Of a stretch of 64,000 nt of DNA, positions 26,705-35,354 are shown piece by piece. How positions within the stretch are numbered: the first letter of the stretch is position 1; each line of letters begins with the position of its first letter. Origin of the DNA: DATMRF01 sp035566435 (GTDB lineage Bacteria; Verrucomicrobiota; Verrucomicrobiia; Limisphaerales; UBA8199); contig DATMRF010000002.1 in assembly GCA_035566435.1 (NCBI GenBank), positions 1 to 64,000 of the forward strand. Direction: 5' to 3'. The position numbers and the translations under genes were made by a program. Under the pieces are notes generated by a model. That model saw only the letters and a list, made by a program, of their open reading frames with translations. It was not told the origin of the DNA and did no database searches.

Positions 26705-26759
26705 TGGATTGGTGAATGGGTAGATGGGGGAGGCTGGACGCCCAGTCTTCACCAATCCA
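26705..26759. terminator. inverted repeat between convergent genes
   Basis: TGGATTGGTGAA at 26705-26716 is perfectly complementary to TTCACCAATCCA at 26748-26759. It separates the epimerase and the ROK kinase genes, which converge. Probable bidirectional terminator; no strong T-run. The left side includes GAGTGGATGAGTGG-type units. Confidence 0.5.
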
Positions 26760-26774
26760 GCGCGTGGGCTGCCG

Positions 26775-27761
26775 TCACTTCGTTTCCCGCTTGGCGAGGA
26801 CGGCCGCGCCGGTAATCCCGGCACTATCCCCCAGTTTGGAGGCGACAATCTCGACCCCTTTCATCGCGCCGGGCATGGCGTAATCGGTGGCGGTTTCCAC
26901 GATCACGCTCATCATTTCGTCGGCCAGGGCTTCGATGACTCCACCGCCCAGCACGACCACCTCGGGGTTCACGATGTTCACCAGGTTGGCGGTGGCGATG
27001 CCGATGTACTCGGCCGCGCCTTCAACGATGCGATCGACAAACTTGTCGCCGCGGCGGATCGCTTTCCGCAGGTCGCCGCTGCGCAAATCGTCCAGGTCGC
27101 TACCGAGCATCTCGGTGAGCATCGTTTTCTGGCCGTCCTTGATGCCAGCTTTGATTTGCTGGAAAATGGCCGTGCGGCTCGCGAGTGCCTCGAAGCAGCC
27201 TTTGTTGCCGCAGCCGCATTTGGGGCCATTGACATCGATGACCATGTGACCGATTTCCCCAGCCGTGTGGCCAAAGCCGCTGTAAAGGTCCCCGTTCAGG
27301 ATGATGCCCCCTCCGATGCCGGTGCCGACAAAAATGCCGACCATGCTGCGAGGTTTTGATTTCAGCTCGGAGACATATACTCCCAGGGCGGCGATGTTGC
27401 AGTCGTTCTCGACGAACACCGGCACGCCAAGCTGCTTTTCCAGCTCCTTCTTCAGCGGCACATCCTTCCAGCCCTCAAGGTTAGGCGCAAAAATGACCGT
27501 TCCGGCGCCGAAATCGACCGCGCCTGGGGCTCCGATTCCGAGGCCCGCGACCTGCTTCATGGTCAGGTCGGCTTCGTCCACGGAGTCCTGGATACAGCGG
27601 GCGATCCGCTCGATGACTTTATCCACACCCCGTTGCGACTTGGTGCTTAGTTTGGTAACGCCGATGCTCTCGAGGGAATGGTTGAACACCCCGGAAAGAA
27701 TCTTGGTGCCGCCCAGATCGACGCCCACAACGTATTCAGCTTTGTTGCTTGCTTCAGCCAT
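26775..27761 (-). CDS. ROK-family sugar kinase (glucokinase-like)
   Basis: 328 residues from ATG 27761. VVGVDLGGTKILSGV is the phosphate-1 ATP motif, VENDCNIAALG carries the catalytic Asp, GTGIGGGIILNG is the glycine-rich sugar-binding loop, and the ROK zinc site is GHTAGEIGH with KCGCGNKGCFEALAS. It phosphorylates a hexose, glucose by closest pattern, in the cytoplasm. No DNA-binding N-terminus, so not a NagC-type regulator. It is the last gene of a probable trpE-tmk-tmk-ROK run, 13 bases after the kinase gene. Confidence 0.9.
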   Translation of the reverse strand: MAEASNKAEYVVGVDLGGTKILSGVFNHSLESIGVTKLSTKSQRGVDKVIERIARCIQDSVDEADLTMKQVAGLGIGAPGAVDFGAGTVIFAPNLEGWKDVPLKKELEKQLGVPVFVENDCNIAALGVYVSELKSKPRSMVGIFVGTGIGGGIILNGDLYSGFGHTAGEIGHMVIDVNGPKCGCGNKGCFEALASRTAIFQQIKAGIKDGQKTMLTEMLGSDLDDLRSGDLRKAIRRGDKFVDRIVEGAAEYIGIATANLVNIVNPEVVVLGGGVIEALADEMMSVIVETATDYAMPGAMKGVEIVASKLGDSAGITGAAVLAKRETK

Positions 27762-27774
27762 AAGCTCCCTAGAT

Positions 27775-28503
27775 TCACTTACCTGCCAAAACAGCGCCGA
27801 TTTTCTTGCGCAACTCCGAGTTGATCGCCTCGGCGGAGCGCATGCCGTCCACGATCGTGAATCCATAGCTGGCCTGCAGCGCCCGGAACGTTTTCTGCAT
27901 CGTGGTCTGGTATTTCATGAAACTGTCGAACATGTCGCGCGACAGGCCAAGGTCCATGCCGCTTTCCCAGTAATCCAAGGCGGTGTTTTTGGCAAAGCTG
28001 CGCTGAACCAGCTCCTCTGGCGGGACGTTCAGGTAAAACACGGAATCCGGCTCGACAGCGATGCCATAGAGATTTTTGAGCCAGGACTCGTCCATGCCGC
28101 GCACCATGTCGCGGGCCATCAGCGTGTAAATGTAACGGTCGGCGAGCACGATGAAACCGGCTTTCAAAGCCGGCAGGATGATATTCTCGAGCTGGTCGGC
28201 AAAATCGGTCGCGTAAAACAGGCTGAGAGTCGTGCGGCTCAGGATGTTGCCCTCCTGCGCCTGCTCGAGTTCTTCGCTCACCAACGTCGAGCGTTTCAGC
28301 CCCACTTGAACGGTGGCATGGCCGCTGCCTTCCAGCCACTCGACCAGCATGGCGATCTGGGTGGACCGTCCCGAACCATCGGCGCCCTCCACCACGATCA
28401 ACCGGCCAGCCAGTTGTTCCAAATCCACTTTGGGAATCCCGTGGCCGTAAAACCGGCGCGCGGTCCGGCGCGGGATTACTATGCGGTTCTGCGCGAGCTT
28501 CAT
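27775..28503 (-). CDS. thymidylate kinase paralogue with Arg in the P-loop
   Basis: 242 residues. The dTMP kinase pattern is present: LIVVEGADGSGRSTQI (P-loop), TLSLFYATDFADQLENII and VLADRYIYTLMARDM (DRY motif). In the P-loop the usual Lys is Arg46 (GSGRST), which may weaken ATP binding. The N-terminal 30 residues, basic and before the P-loop, are an extension. Its start overlaps the stop of the next upstream kinase gene (ATGA), so they are translated together. It may have a changed substrate or act as a heteromeric partner. Confidence 0.75.
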   Translation of the reverse strand: MKLAQNRIVIPRRTARRFYGHGIPKVDLEQLAGRLIVVEGADGSGRSTQIAMLVEWLEGSGHATVQVGLKRSTLVSEELEQAQEGNILSRTTLSLFYATDFADQLENIILPALKAGFIVLADRYIYTLMARDMVRGMDESWLKNLYGIAVEPDSVFYLNVPPEELVQRSFAKNTALDYWESGMDLGLSRDMFDSFMKYQTTMQKTFRALQASYGFTIVDGMRSAEAINSELRKKIGAVLAGK

Positions 28504-29264
28504 TCGACCGGCTCCTCCACCTGGGGCGCCTTCGCAGTCGCGGCGGCCTTTTTGGGCTGGACAACCGGCGGTCGGGCAGGCGGTGCGTCGGCGCGCTGGA
28601 ACTTCTGCAAATCCACTTTTTGCGCGACCAACTGGCGCACGAGGGCCTGCTGTTTTTCGACGAGATCGTTGGCGTCAATGACCAGAAAATTGAACTCGGT
28701 GCTCATCGACAGGTACTGCTCGAGCATGCGTCCCTGGAAAATCCGAAAGCTCTCGTAGGGATCGCTCGAAAGGCGTAGGTCCATGCCGGCTTCGAAGTAT
28801 TTCAACTGCGGCCGTCCATCCAGGATGCGCTGCAGCGAAACTTCCAAATCCGCTTTGAAGAAAAACGTCAGGTCCGGCAGCGCGGCGAAATTATACAAGC
28901 CCCGCACCCACTCGGGCGGGCAGCCGCGAACGACGTCGCGGGCGAACGCGGTAAAAATATAGCGGTCGCACAATACCAGGTAGCCGGCCCGCAACAACGG
29001 CACCAGGTGCCGTTCATAGCGGTCGGCAAAATCGGTCGCGTGAATGAGGCTGAACGTCGTTGGGGTCAGCAGTTCGCGCTTCTTGCCCTTGCTCGTGGCG
29101 GACTTGACTAGCTCCGAGGAGTTCCACTCGCTGAAATAGACTTTTAGCCCCTGCAACTGAAGCCAGCGTTTGAGTAGATAAATCTGGGTGGATTTCCCAG
29201 AGCCGTCCAGGCCCTCAACCGCTACCAGGCGGCCAGGAAAATTGAGTTCGGCGAACGTTTTCAT
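28500..29264 (-). CDS. tmk: thymidylate kinase (dTMP kinase)
   Basis: 254 residues from ATG 29264. P-loop EGLDGSGKST, LIHATDFADRYERHLVPLL, and DRYIFTAFARDVVRG are intact. The C-terminal ~35 residues are an Ala/Pro/Lys-rich tail (PPARPPVVQPKKAAATAKA) not seen in standard Tmk. It would phosphorylate dTMP to dTDP. It is followed at once by a paralogue (four-base overlap) and preceded by trpE (72-base gap). Of the two kinases this one keeps all motifs and is the likelier essential Tmk, but whether other nucleoside monophosphates are used cannot be told. Confidence 0.75.
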   Translation of the reverse strand: MKTFAELNFPGRLVAVEGLDGSGKSTQIYLLKRWLQLQGLKVYFSEWNSSELVKSATSKGKKRELLTPTTFSLIHATDFADRYERHLVPLLRAGYLVLCDRYIFTAFARDVVRGCPPEWVRGLYNFAALPDLTFFFKADLEVSLQRILDGRPQLKYFEAGMDLRLSSDPYESFRIFQGRMLEQYLSMSTEFNFLVIDANDLVEKQQALVRQLVAQKVDLQKFQRADAPPARPPVVQPKKAAATAKAPQVEEPVE

Positions 29265-29336
29265 TTCCGGCACCAGCAAACGTAGGACTTTGTGCCAGCA
29301 AGACAATGTTTTTCTCCAGGGATCGGCTACCACCGA

Positions 29337-30923
29337 TCACGTCTCACTCTCCTTCGCGAAGCCTTCCGCAAGCGCCACCGCTTTGAGCATTGCTTTGGCT
29401 TTGTTCACCGTTTCCTGGTACTCCCCCTCCGGGGTGGAATCGTTGACCCAGCCTCCACCGACCTGCACATACGCGCTGCCGTCCTTCAAGAGCGCCGTCC
29501 GAATCGTGATGCAGCAGTCCAGGTTGCCATTGAAAGAGAAATAACCAACGCACCCGCCGTAAGGGCCGCGAGCGGTCTGCTCTAGCTCGGCGATAATTTG
29601 CATCGCGCGGATTTTGGGCGCGCCGCTTAGCGTGCCGGCCGGAAAGGTGGCGCGCATCAAATCGTAGGGCGTTTTGTCCGCCGAAAGATGGCCTTCCACC
29701 TCCGAGACGATGTGCATCACGTGGCTGTAGCGTTCGATGATCATCAGGTCCTTGACCTGCACCGTGCCGAAATCGCAGACGCGGCCGAGGTCGTTGCGCG
29801 CCAAATCCACCAGCATGACGTGTTCGGCTCGTTCCTTGGGATCGGCCAGCAGCTCTGTTTCCAGCGCCCGGTCTTCCTCCGGGCCGGCACCGCGGCGCCG
29901 TGTGCCCGCGATGGGTCGAATCTCGACCCGGCGCTCCTCGCAACGCACATGAATCTCTGGCGAGGCGCCCACGAGCGAAAACCCATTCAGTTCGAGCAAA
30001 AACATGTACGGCGAAGGGTTGATAGACCGGGCCGCGCGATAAATGTCCAGGGGGGAGGCCGTGACCGGCATCGAAAACCGCTGCGACCCGACCACCTGGA
30101 TGATATCTCCGGCAACAATGTATTCCTTCGCCTTCCGCACGTTCGCCAGGAATCGCTCTTTGGGGACGTTCGATTCGAACGGAACCGAGGGCACCTCAGC
30201 CGGCAGGGTTACCGGGTGATGCTCGCTTGGCTGTTCGAGCAGCGAGACGAGCCGCTCGATCTCAGCCGTCGCGTTCTCGTAGGCTTCCTGCGGACTGGCT
30301 GCGTCGTCGAGCACCGCGTTAACCAGCACCGTCAGCGTTTGCGCCACCCTGTCAAAGATCAGCAGTTGGTCGGCGATCAGGAAATACATCACCGGCGTCT
30401 GCAGGTCGTCGTGCGGCGGACGCGGCACCACCGGCTCGACATCATGGATGAACTCGTAGCCAATGAACCCGACGGCCCCGCCGGTAAAGCGCTGCAGCCC
30501 AGGGACGGCCACCGGTCGGTACTGCTTCATGACGCGCTCGACGACCCTGAGCCCGTCCTGGAGGCAGGGCGCGCCGTCTCCAGCGCGCCGCGCCGCGTCA
30601 GCGTCACCCGCCGCTGCAGCGGACGGCGGAGGGCCTGCCTCCCCCCCGACCCGGAAAGTCTCCACCACCTTCCCGTTCTCCAGGATTTCCACCACTCCTC
30701 GCTCCTGTTTTACGACCGCACGCGGATTGCAACCCACAAAGGAATACCGCCCGAGGTGTTCGCCTCCCTCAACCGATTCGAACAAGAACGATTCACCCGG
30801 CCCGCGGATCTTGCGATAGGCCGACAGAGGTGTTTCGATGTCGGCCAAAAGCCGTCGCGTGACCGGCACCAGGTTACCCTGGGCCGCCAATTTCAGGAAC
30901 TCATCGAGACTGGGGGAATACAT
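29337..30923 (-). CDS. trpE: anthranilate synthase component I
   Basis: 528 residues. N-terminal region with SYSFVGCNPRAVV, then the chorismate-binding domain: GDIIQVVGSQRFS, SLVGASPEI, IRPIAGTRRRG, ELLADPKERAEHVMLVDLARNDLGRV and FPAGTLSGAPKIRAMQII. It converts chorismate and ammonia, delivered by TrpG, to anthranilate. Feedback inhibition by tryptophan is expected from the family. Residues ~93-123 are a Gly/Ala/Pro-rich insertion encoded by a GC-rich repeat (30560-30642). No other trp gene is in the window. Confidence 0.93.
   Translation of the reverse strand: MYSPSLDEFLKLAAQGNLVPVTRRLLADIETPLSAYRKIRGPGESFLFESVEGGEHLGRYSFVGCNPRAVVKQERGVVEILENGKVVETFRVGGEAGPPPSAAAAGDADAARRAGDGAPCLQDGLRVVERVMKQYRPVAVPGLQRFTGGAVGFIGYEFIHDVEPVVPRPPHDDLQTPVMYFLIADQLLIFDRVAQTLTVLVNAVLDDAASPQEAYENATAEIERLVSLLEQPSEHHPVTLPAEVPSVPFESNVPKERFLANVRKAKEYIVAGDIIQVVGSQRFSMPVTASPLDIYRAARSINPSPYMFLLELNGFSLVGASPEIHVRCEERRVEIRPIAGTRRRGAGPEEDRALETELLADPKERAEHVMLVDLARNDLGRVCDFGTVQVKDLMIIERYSHVMHIVSEVEGHLSADKTPYDLMRATFPAGTLSGAPKIRAMQIIAELEQTARGPYGGCVGYFSFNGNLDCCITIRTALLKDGSAYVQVGGGWVNDSTPEGEYQETVNKAKAMLKAVALAEGFAKESET
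30560..30642. repeat. GC-rich element inserted in-frame in trpE
   Basis: 83 bases whose ends are inverted (GGAGGCAGG at 30560-30568 and CCTGCCTCC at 30634-30642). The inside is made of GCGCGCCG and GCCGCTGCAGCGG words. It encodes a low-complexity Ala/Gly/Asp stretch in TrpE where other TrpE proteins have a short loop. Confidence 0.55.
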
Positions 30924-31014
30924 TTCTTCCGGTGGCTGAACCGAGGTGCCGAAACGGCGGACGGTTCCGCTGATTTAACCCGTTCAACTCATTTAGCGCT
31001 TTAACCCGTTTAGC

Positions 31015-31635
31015 TTACTTGACCAGCGGGGAAGGCACCGCGCTCCCGTCGCCAGGTTTCGCTGTTATTGTGGTTGAGAACGATGGCTCGCGGCGTTTCC
31101 GGAGGTCCTCTTTGGCCGAGCGGTGCAGCCGGATGATCCCCAGCAACGTATAGAACGCCACCGCGAGCGCATAGGCAATGATGCCCAACCCGATCGCCAG
31201 CACTACGGGTTCGCGTTCCCACGTGAAAAAGATCACCGCCGCCCCGACCCCCGCCGTCAGCGCGGTTTGGGCAAACAGGCAGGACAGGTAAAGGGTCACG
31301 CTCGTTTCCTGCACTCGTTCGACGTGCCAATCGCGGTACATGTGCTCCCCCAATGAGCGCATTAACCAGGCGGATTGGAAATTGCGCGCCGCGACCAGCA
31401 CACTTGTGGTGCTGATGACAATCGCCGGCAGTGGCCAAAAGGCGAAACCGAAACAGAGCCCCAGGTTCAGCAAGATACCCCATCTCCACCCAAGTTTCTT
31501 CGCGAGCGGATTTCCCTCGAGTACCATGTTCGGCGTCGCTACCCAGGTGCTGAGAAAATCCATTCCTCGCGAGAGCAGTAGGAGCAAAAAGACCAGCCCG
31601 TAGGTCCGCGTCCCAAATGGCACGAAGTCGTCCAT
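31015..31635 (-). CDS. integral membrane protein of unknown function
   Basis: 206 residues with about five hydrophobic helices (e.g. YGLVFLLLLLSRGMDFLSTW, GILLNLGLCFGFAFWPLPAIV, GLGIIAYALAVAFYTLLGII). A basic, Ser/Pro-rich C-terminus follows. Its start overlaps the hisI stop by one base, so it is translated with hisI. No transporter signature or catalytic motif seen. Family not recognised. Confidence 0.65.
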   Translation of the reverse strand: MDDFVPFGTRTYGLVFLLLLLSRGMDFLSTWVATPNMVLEGNPLAKKLGWRWGILLNLGLCFGFAFWPLPAIVISTTSVLVAARNFQSAWLMRSLGEHMYRDWHVERVQETSVTLYLSCLFAQTALTAGVGAAVIFFTWEREPVVLAIGLGIIAYALAVAFYTLLGIIRLHRSAKEDLRKRREPSFSTTITAKPGDGSAVPSPLVK

Positions 31636-32024
31636 TATTTTTTGCCGTAAATTTGCTCCGGCGTCTCCAATTGTCCCTCGGTAATCCGGAAATCCTTTCC
31701 GCCGTTCTGGACCGACCGGAAGAAGCAGGATTGGTAGCCCTCGTGACAGGCGGCGCCGATTTGGTCCACCTGGATGAGCAGCGTGTCGCCGTCGCAGTCA
31801 AACGCGATGTCTTTGACACTTTGCGTATGGCCGCTGGATTCCCCTTTCATCCAGAACTTCTGCCGCGACCGGCTCCAGAAATGCGTCTTGCCGGTCGCGA
31901 TGGTCTTTTCCACGGAAGCCCGGTTCATCCAGGCCATCATCAACACCCGCCCCGTGCCTTGCTCCTGGATGATGGCCGGGATCAGCCCATTGGCATCAAA
32001 TTTCAACTGGTCATAAAAGCTCAT
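31635..32024 (-). CDS. hisI: phosphoribosyl-AMP cyclohydrolase
   Basis: 129 residues from ATG 32024; the upstream extension lies in a TGGAGTG repeat. Typical HisI features: [65 protein letters not shown] with the metal-binding Asp and Cys residues. It opens the ring of phosphoribosyl-AMP in histidine synthesis, step 3. No HisE fusion. HisF lies 2.4 kb away on the same strand behind two unrelated genes. Confidence 0.93.
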   Translation of the reverse strand: MSFYDQLKFDANGLIPAIIQEQGTGRVLMMAWMNRASVEKTIATGKTHFWSRSRQKFWMKGESSGHTQSVKDIAFDCDGDTLLIQVDQIGAACHEGYQSCFFRSVQNGGKDFRITEGQLETPEQIYGKK

Positions 32025-32140
32025 GGTGGGGGCAATGGAGTCATGGGGGCATGGGGGACTGGAACGATGCACGGGAGGCCGCGAAGCCCTCTGCCCCGTT
32101 ATTGCTCCAATACTCCAGCACTCCACCACTCCGTTGATTT
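32025..32140. repeat. inverted TGGAGTG-type repeat array
   Basis: GGCAATGGAGTCATGGGGGCATGG at the left and ATTGCTCCAATACTCCAGCAC, CTCCACCACTCC at the right are roughly complementary families of TGGAGTG/ACTCCAC units. A sister array lies at about 43325-43430. Both flank coding starts and create false upstream extensions. Confidence 0.55.
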
Positions 32141-32281
32141 TTCATTGTTTCGTCAGGAGTGTAACTGTTATCCCCCTTGAAATGCAAACAAAGTCAGGTG
32201 CATCCCGCCCTCATGTGTTTCATTGACCAAGAAATGCGCGTTCTTTCTTGCCTGGCTCAAGCCAGCCGTGAAAATCAGGCG

Positions 32282-33739
32282 ATGATGCAACTGTGGCGAA
32301 GCGTATTGGTGATTACAGCCGCCTGCTTCGTGACGGCCAGCCTCGAGGCGGGCGTGCCGCCGGGCCCCGAAGCGCCCGACTTTTTGCCGCCAACTGCCCA
32401 AGGCTCCCATCCGGCACCGCCTTGTCGGATCGAAGTCATAGAAAAGGGCACCGGCTGGCCTGTGCCCATGGTTGAATTGCGCACCACCCACAATGTGCGG
32501 TTCGTCACGGACAACGCGGGGGTTATTGCCTTTGACCTCCCCGAACTGATGGGCCGCGAAACCTGGTTCGACGTCATCGGCTACGGCTACGAAAGGGCGA
32601 AAGACGGTTTCGGCTATCGCGGTGTGCGCTTGAAACCGGAGTCGGGCAAGACGCTCCAGGTGGAAGTCAACCGGACGATCATCGCGCGGCGGCTGGGGCG
32701 GTTGACCGGCGGCGGCTTGTTCGCCGAGAGCCAGAAACTCGGTCGCGAGCTGGACTGGCCTGAATCCGGCATCCTGGGCTGCGACAGCGTGCAAAATGCG
32801 GTGCATCAGGGGAAGCTCTTCTGGGCCTGGGGCGATACTACCATGCCGAATTATCCACTCGGCATTTTCGACATGACCAGCGCGACCACGGCGCCGCGGC
32901 CGCTGGCATCTTTCGAACCGCCGGTGCGGTTGAGGTTCAGTTACTTCACGAACGACAACGGTGTTCCACGCGGCATCGCCAAAATGCCTGGGTCCGGCCC
33001 TACCTGGGTGAGCGGTTATGTGAGTCTTGCGGATAAACATGGTACGCCGCGCCTCGTCGGCACCTACGTGAAAATCAAGCCGCCTTTGGATGCCTACGAG
33101 TGCGGTTTGTGCGTCTGGAGCGACCAAACCGCCAACTTTGAGCCGCACCGCGTGCTCTGGGCCAGGTCCAAAACCCACCCCAGGAAGCCGCCCGCGCCGG
33201 AAGGTCATCCGCTTTTTTGGAAAGATGCTGCTGGGAAGGAGTGGGTGTTGTTTGGCAATCCACTGCCACGGCTGAAGTGCCCGGCGACTTTCGAGGCCTG
33301 GGAGGACCCCTCCACGTGGGAGGTGCTTAAACCGCAGGAAACACTGCCCTCTGCCGCCGACGGCAGACCAGTCAAGCTGCACTCCGGGTCGGCAACTTCG
33401 AACCCGTGGCGGAAGCGGTGGGTGACAGTGTTCATGGAAGCGTTCGGAAAACCATCCGCTTTCGGCGAATTGTGGTACGCGGAGGCCGCTACTCCCACAG
33501 GTCCCTGGGGCAAAGCCGTGAGGATTTTGTCGCACGAGAATTACACCCTTTATAACCCGCGCATTCATCCCGAGTTCACCTCCACCGACTCGCCGATGCT
33601 GATTTTCGAGGGCACCTACACGAGGCAATTCGCCGACCCGCCGCCGCCGACTCCGCGGTACGACTACAACCAGATCCTCTACCGCCTCGACCTCGACGAC
33701 CCGCGGCTACGGGCGGCGCAGGGAACCGATATGAATTAA
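32282..33739 (+). CDS. secreted protein of unknown function, possibly a glycoside-hydrolase-like propeller
   Basis: 485 residues from ATG 32282 (start chosen so the hydrophobic segment VLVITAACFVTASLEAG follows directly). After an exported N-terminus comes a small beta domain (~45-125: IEVIEKGTGWPVPMVELRTT ... NAGVIAFDLPEL), reminiscent of carboxypeptidase-regulatory folds. The rest (~165-480) has recurring WxWGDT, FRFSYF, WVLFGNPLPRLKCP and MEAFGKPSAFGELWYAEA strands resembling five-blade propellers (DUF4185-like). No confirmed catalytic residues. Ends tail-to-tail with the transporter gene (33736-33739 shared). Confidence 0.6.
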   Translation: MMQLWRSVLVITAACFVTASLEAGVPPGPEAPDFLPPTAQGSHPAPPCRIEVIEKGTGWPVPMVELRTTHNVRFVTDNAGVIAFDLPELMGRETWFDVIGYGYERAKDGFGYRGVRLKPESGKTLQVEVNRTIIARRLGRLTGGGLFAESQKLGRELDWPESGILGCDSVQNAVHQGKLFWAWGDTTMPNYPLGIFDMTSATTAPRPLASFEPPVRLRFSYFTNDNGVPRGIAKMPGSGPTWVSGYVSLADKHGTPRLVGTYVKIKPPLDAYECGLCVWSDQTANFEPHRVLWARSKTHPRKPPAPEGHPLFWKDAAGKEWVLFGNPLPRLKCPATFEAWEDPSTWEVLKPQETLPSAADGRPVKLHSGSATSNPWRKRWVTVFMEAFGKPSAFGELWYAEAATPTGPWGKAVRILSHENYTLYNPRIHPEFTSTDSPMLIFEGTYTRQFADPPPPTPRYDYNQILYRLDLDDPRLRAAQGTDMN

Positions 33740-34431
33740 CCGAGCAGCATCAGCATGACCATGCCCGCCCCGGTGGTCAGGAGCGTGACCGGGATGCCGT
33801 AACGAGCATAATCCCAGAACCCAACCTCGAGGTGCTTGCGGGCCGACTCAACGACGATGATGTTGGCGACGGAACCGAGAATCGTCAAATTGCCGGCGAG
33901 TGTGGTGGCCAGGGCCATGACTTTCCACATCAGTTCGGGTTGCGCGAAGTTGCTGATCCATTTGCCGGCGACGAGCACGAATGGGACGTTTGAAAAGACA
34001 TTTGATCCAAGAGCGGAAAACCATGCGAAGTTCCAGGCCTGGCTCGCCCGTGAAGCTCCGAATATGACGGAAACCCGCTTGTAGATCTGGTCCGGCATCC
34101 CTGTCCCGCCGAGCCCTTCGACGATGATGAACAGCGCAGCAAAGAAAACCAGCAGATGCCAGTCAACGAGCCTGAGCACTTCATGGGTGTCGCGCCGCGC
34201 CAGGACCATGAGCACCGCGCCGCCGGCCAGCGCCGTCCAGGCAAGGTTTGAGCCAGCGATGAAACCAGTGAACACCAGGGCCAAGACCGCGGAGGCCACC
34301 ATCAGCACCGTCCCCAGCAACGCAGCCGCCGGCCGGTTCAAGGGCAGAATCTTCAGCCGCCGCCCACTAATGAGCAGATAGGTGAAGCAAAAGATGAGTA
34401 CGGCAAGGATTTCTTTGTGGTTGGCGGTCAC
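33736..34431 (-). CDS. internally shortened ArsB/NhaD-type anion transporter
   Basis: 231 residues, about half the usual 400-430. The start (EILAVLIFCFTYLLISGRRL then LPLNRPAAALLG) matches the first two helices of the citrate/arsenite-type permease family. It passes at about residue 48-50 into LVFTGFIAGSNLAWTALAGG and DTHEVLRLVDWHLLVFFAALF, which belong to the second half of that family, and then runs normally to the end (NVFSNVPFVLVAG, LATTLAGNLTILGSVANIIVV). About 180 residues appear to be missing with the frame kept. Function doubtful. Confidence 0.6.
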   Translation of the reverse strand: MTANHKEILAVLIFCFTYLLISGRRLKILPLNRPAAALLGTVLMVASAVLALVFTGFIAGSNLAWTALAGGAVLMVLARRDTHEVLRLVDWHLLVFFAALFIIVEGLGGTGMPDQIYKRVSVIFGASRASQAWNFAWFSALGSNVFSNVPFVLVAGKWISNFAQPELMWKVMALATTLAGNLTILGSVANIIVVESARKHLEVGFWDYARYGIPVTLLTTGAGMVMLMLLG

Positions 34432-34453
34432 AGAGTATCCCCGGGACCCCAGG

Positions 34454-35239
34454 TCAAGAGCGCCGCACCGGTATGCCCTGCGCAGCGAGGAATTGCTTCA
34501 CGTCTGCGACGCTGTATTCCCCAAAGTGAAAAATGCTCGCGGCCAACACCGCATCCGCCTTGCCTTCGAGCAACACCTCAGCCATGTGTTCGAGGCTGCC
34601 GGCACCGCCGCTGGCCACGACCGGAACGCCGATGGCCTCGCTGATGCGGCGGGTGATCACCAAATCGAAGCCGGCTTTCGTCCCGTCCGCGTCGATGCTG
34701 TTGAGCACGATTTCGCCTGCCCCGAGCGCCACGGCGTGTTGGGCCCATTCCACCGCCTCCAGTCCGGCCGGCTTGCGTCCGCCATGCGAAAAGACCTCCC
34801 AGCGGTCGGGCGCTACTTTTTTCGTGTCAATGGAGACGACAATGCATTGGCTGCCGAACTTTTCGGCCCCGGCACGGATTAGGTCCGGCGTCGCCAGCGC
34901 CGAGGAATTAATGCTCACCTTGTCCGCTCCAGCGCGCAGCATGGTGTACATGTCGTCCACCGAACGCAGGCCGCCGCCGACGGTCAACGGCATGAAGCAT
35001 TGGTCGGCGGCGCGCTCGATGACATCCACCATCGTCGTCCGCCCATGCGCGCTAGCAGTGATGTCGAAGAATACCATCTCATCGGCTCCCTGCTCGTTGT
35101 AGCGGAGCGCGAGCGCGACTGGGTCGCCGACGTTGCGCAAACCGCCGGCTTCGGCGCGGCCGAATTGCACGCCGCGAGTGACCTGGCCGGCATGCACGTC
35201 CAGGCATGGTATGACACGTTTTGCGAGCATCGCCAGCAT
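34454..35239 (-). CDS. hisF: imidazole glycerol phosphate synthase subunit HisF
   Basis: 261 residues, full length. TIM-barrel phosphate and catalytic segments are present: [19 protein letters not shown] (catalytic Asp near 14), [67 protein letters not shown] and [14 protein letters not shown]. With HisH it makes imidazole glycerol phosphate and AICAR. It is 22 bases upstream of the transporter on the same strand. hisH, hisA and hisG are not in the window. Confidence 0.95.
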   Translation of the reverse strand: MLAMLAKRVIPCLDVHAGQVTRGVQFGRAEAGGLRNVGDPVALALRYNEQGADEMVFFDITASAHGRTTMVDVIERAADQCFMPLTVGGGLRSVDDMYTMLRAGADKVSINSSALATPDLIRAGAEKFGSQCIVVSIDTKKVAPDRWEVFSHGGRKPAGLEAVEWAQHAVALGAGEIVLNSIDADGTKAGFDLVITRRISEAIGVPVVASGGAGSLEHMAEVLLEGKADAVLAASIFHFGEYSVADVKQFLAAQGIPVRRS

Positions 35240-35285
35240 ATAGAAACGGTTCGCCGCCCCCCTGGCAATCTCTTAGAGGAGGTGA

Positions 35286-35318
35286 GAAAAAGCTGGGCGG
35301 GCCGTGGCCGGCCCGCCC
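35286..35318 (-). terminator. intrinsic terminator of rpsA
   Basis: On the minus strand a nine-base GC stem (35310-35318 with 35295-35303, six-base loop) is followed by AGC and five T residues (35286-35290 read as A on the plus strand). It lies 37 bases beyond the rpsA stop. Confidence 0.75.
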
Positions 35319-35354
35319 GTTCGAATCACTTGGCAGTCCTTGCCCGCGACGTGC

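Noticed and set aside
32168..33628. 486-residue minus-strand open frame
   Set aside because: Antisense to the secreted propeller-like gene, with Arg/Gly/His bias typical of a shadow frame.
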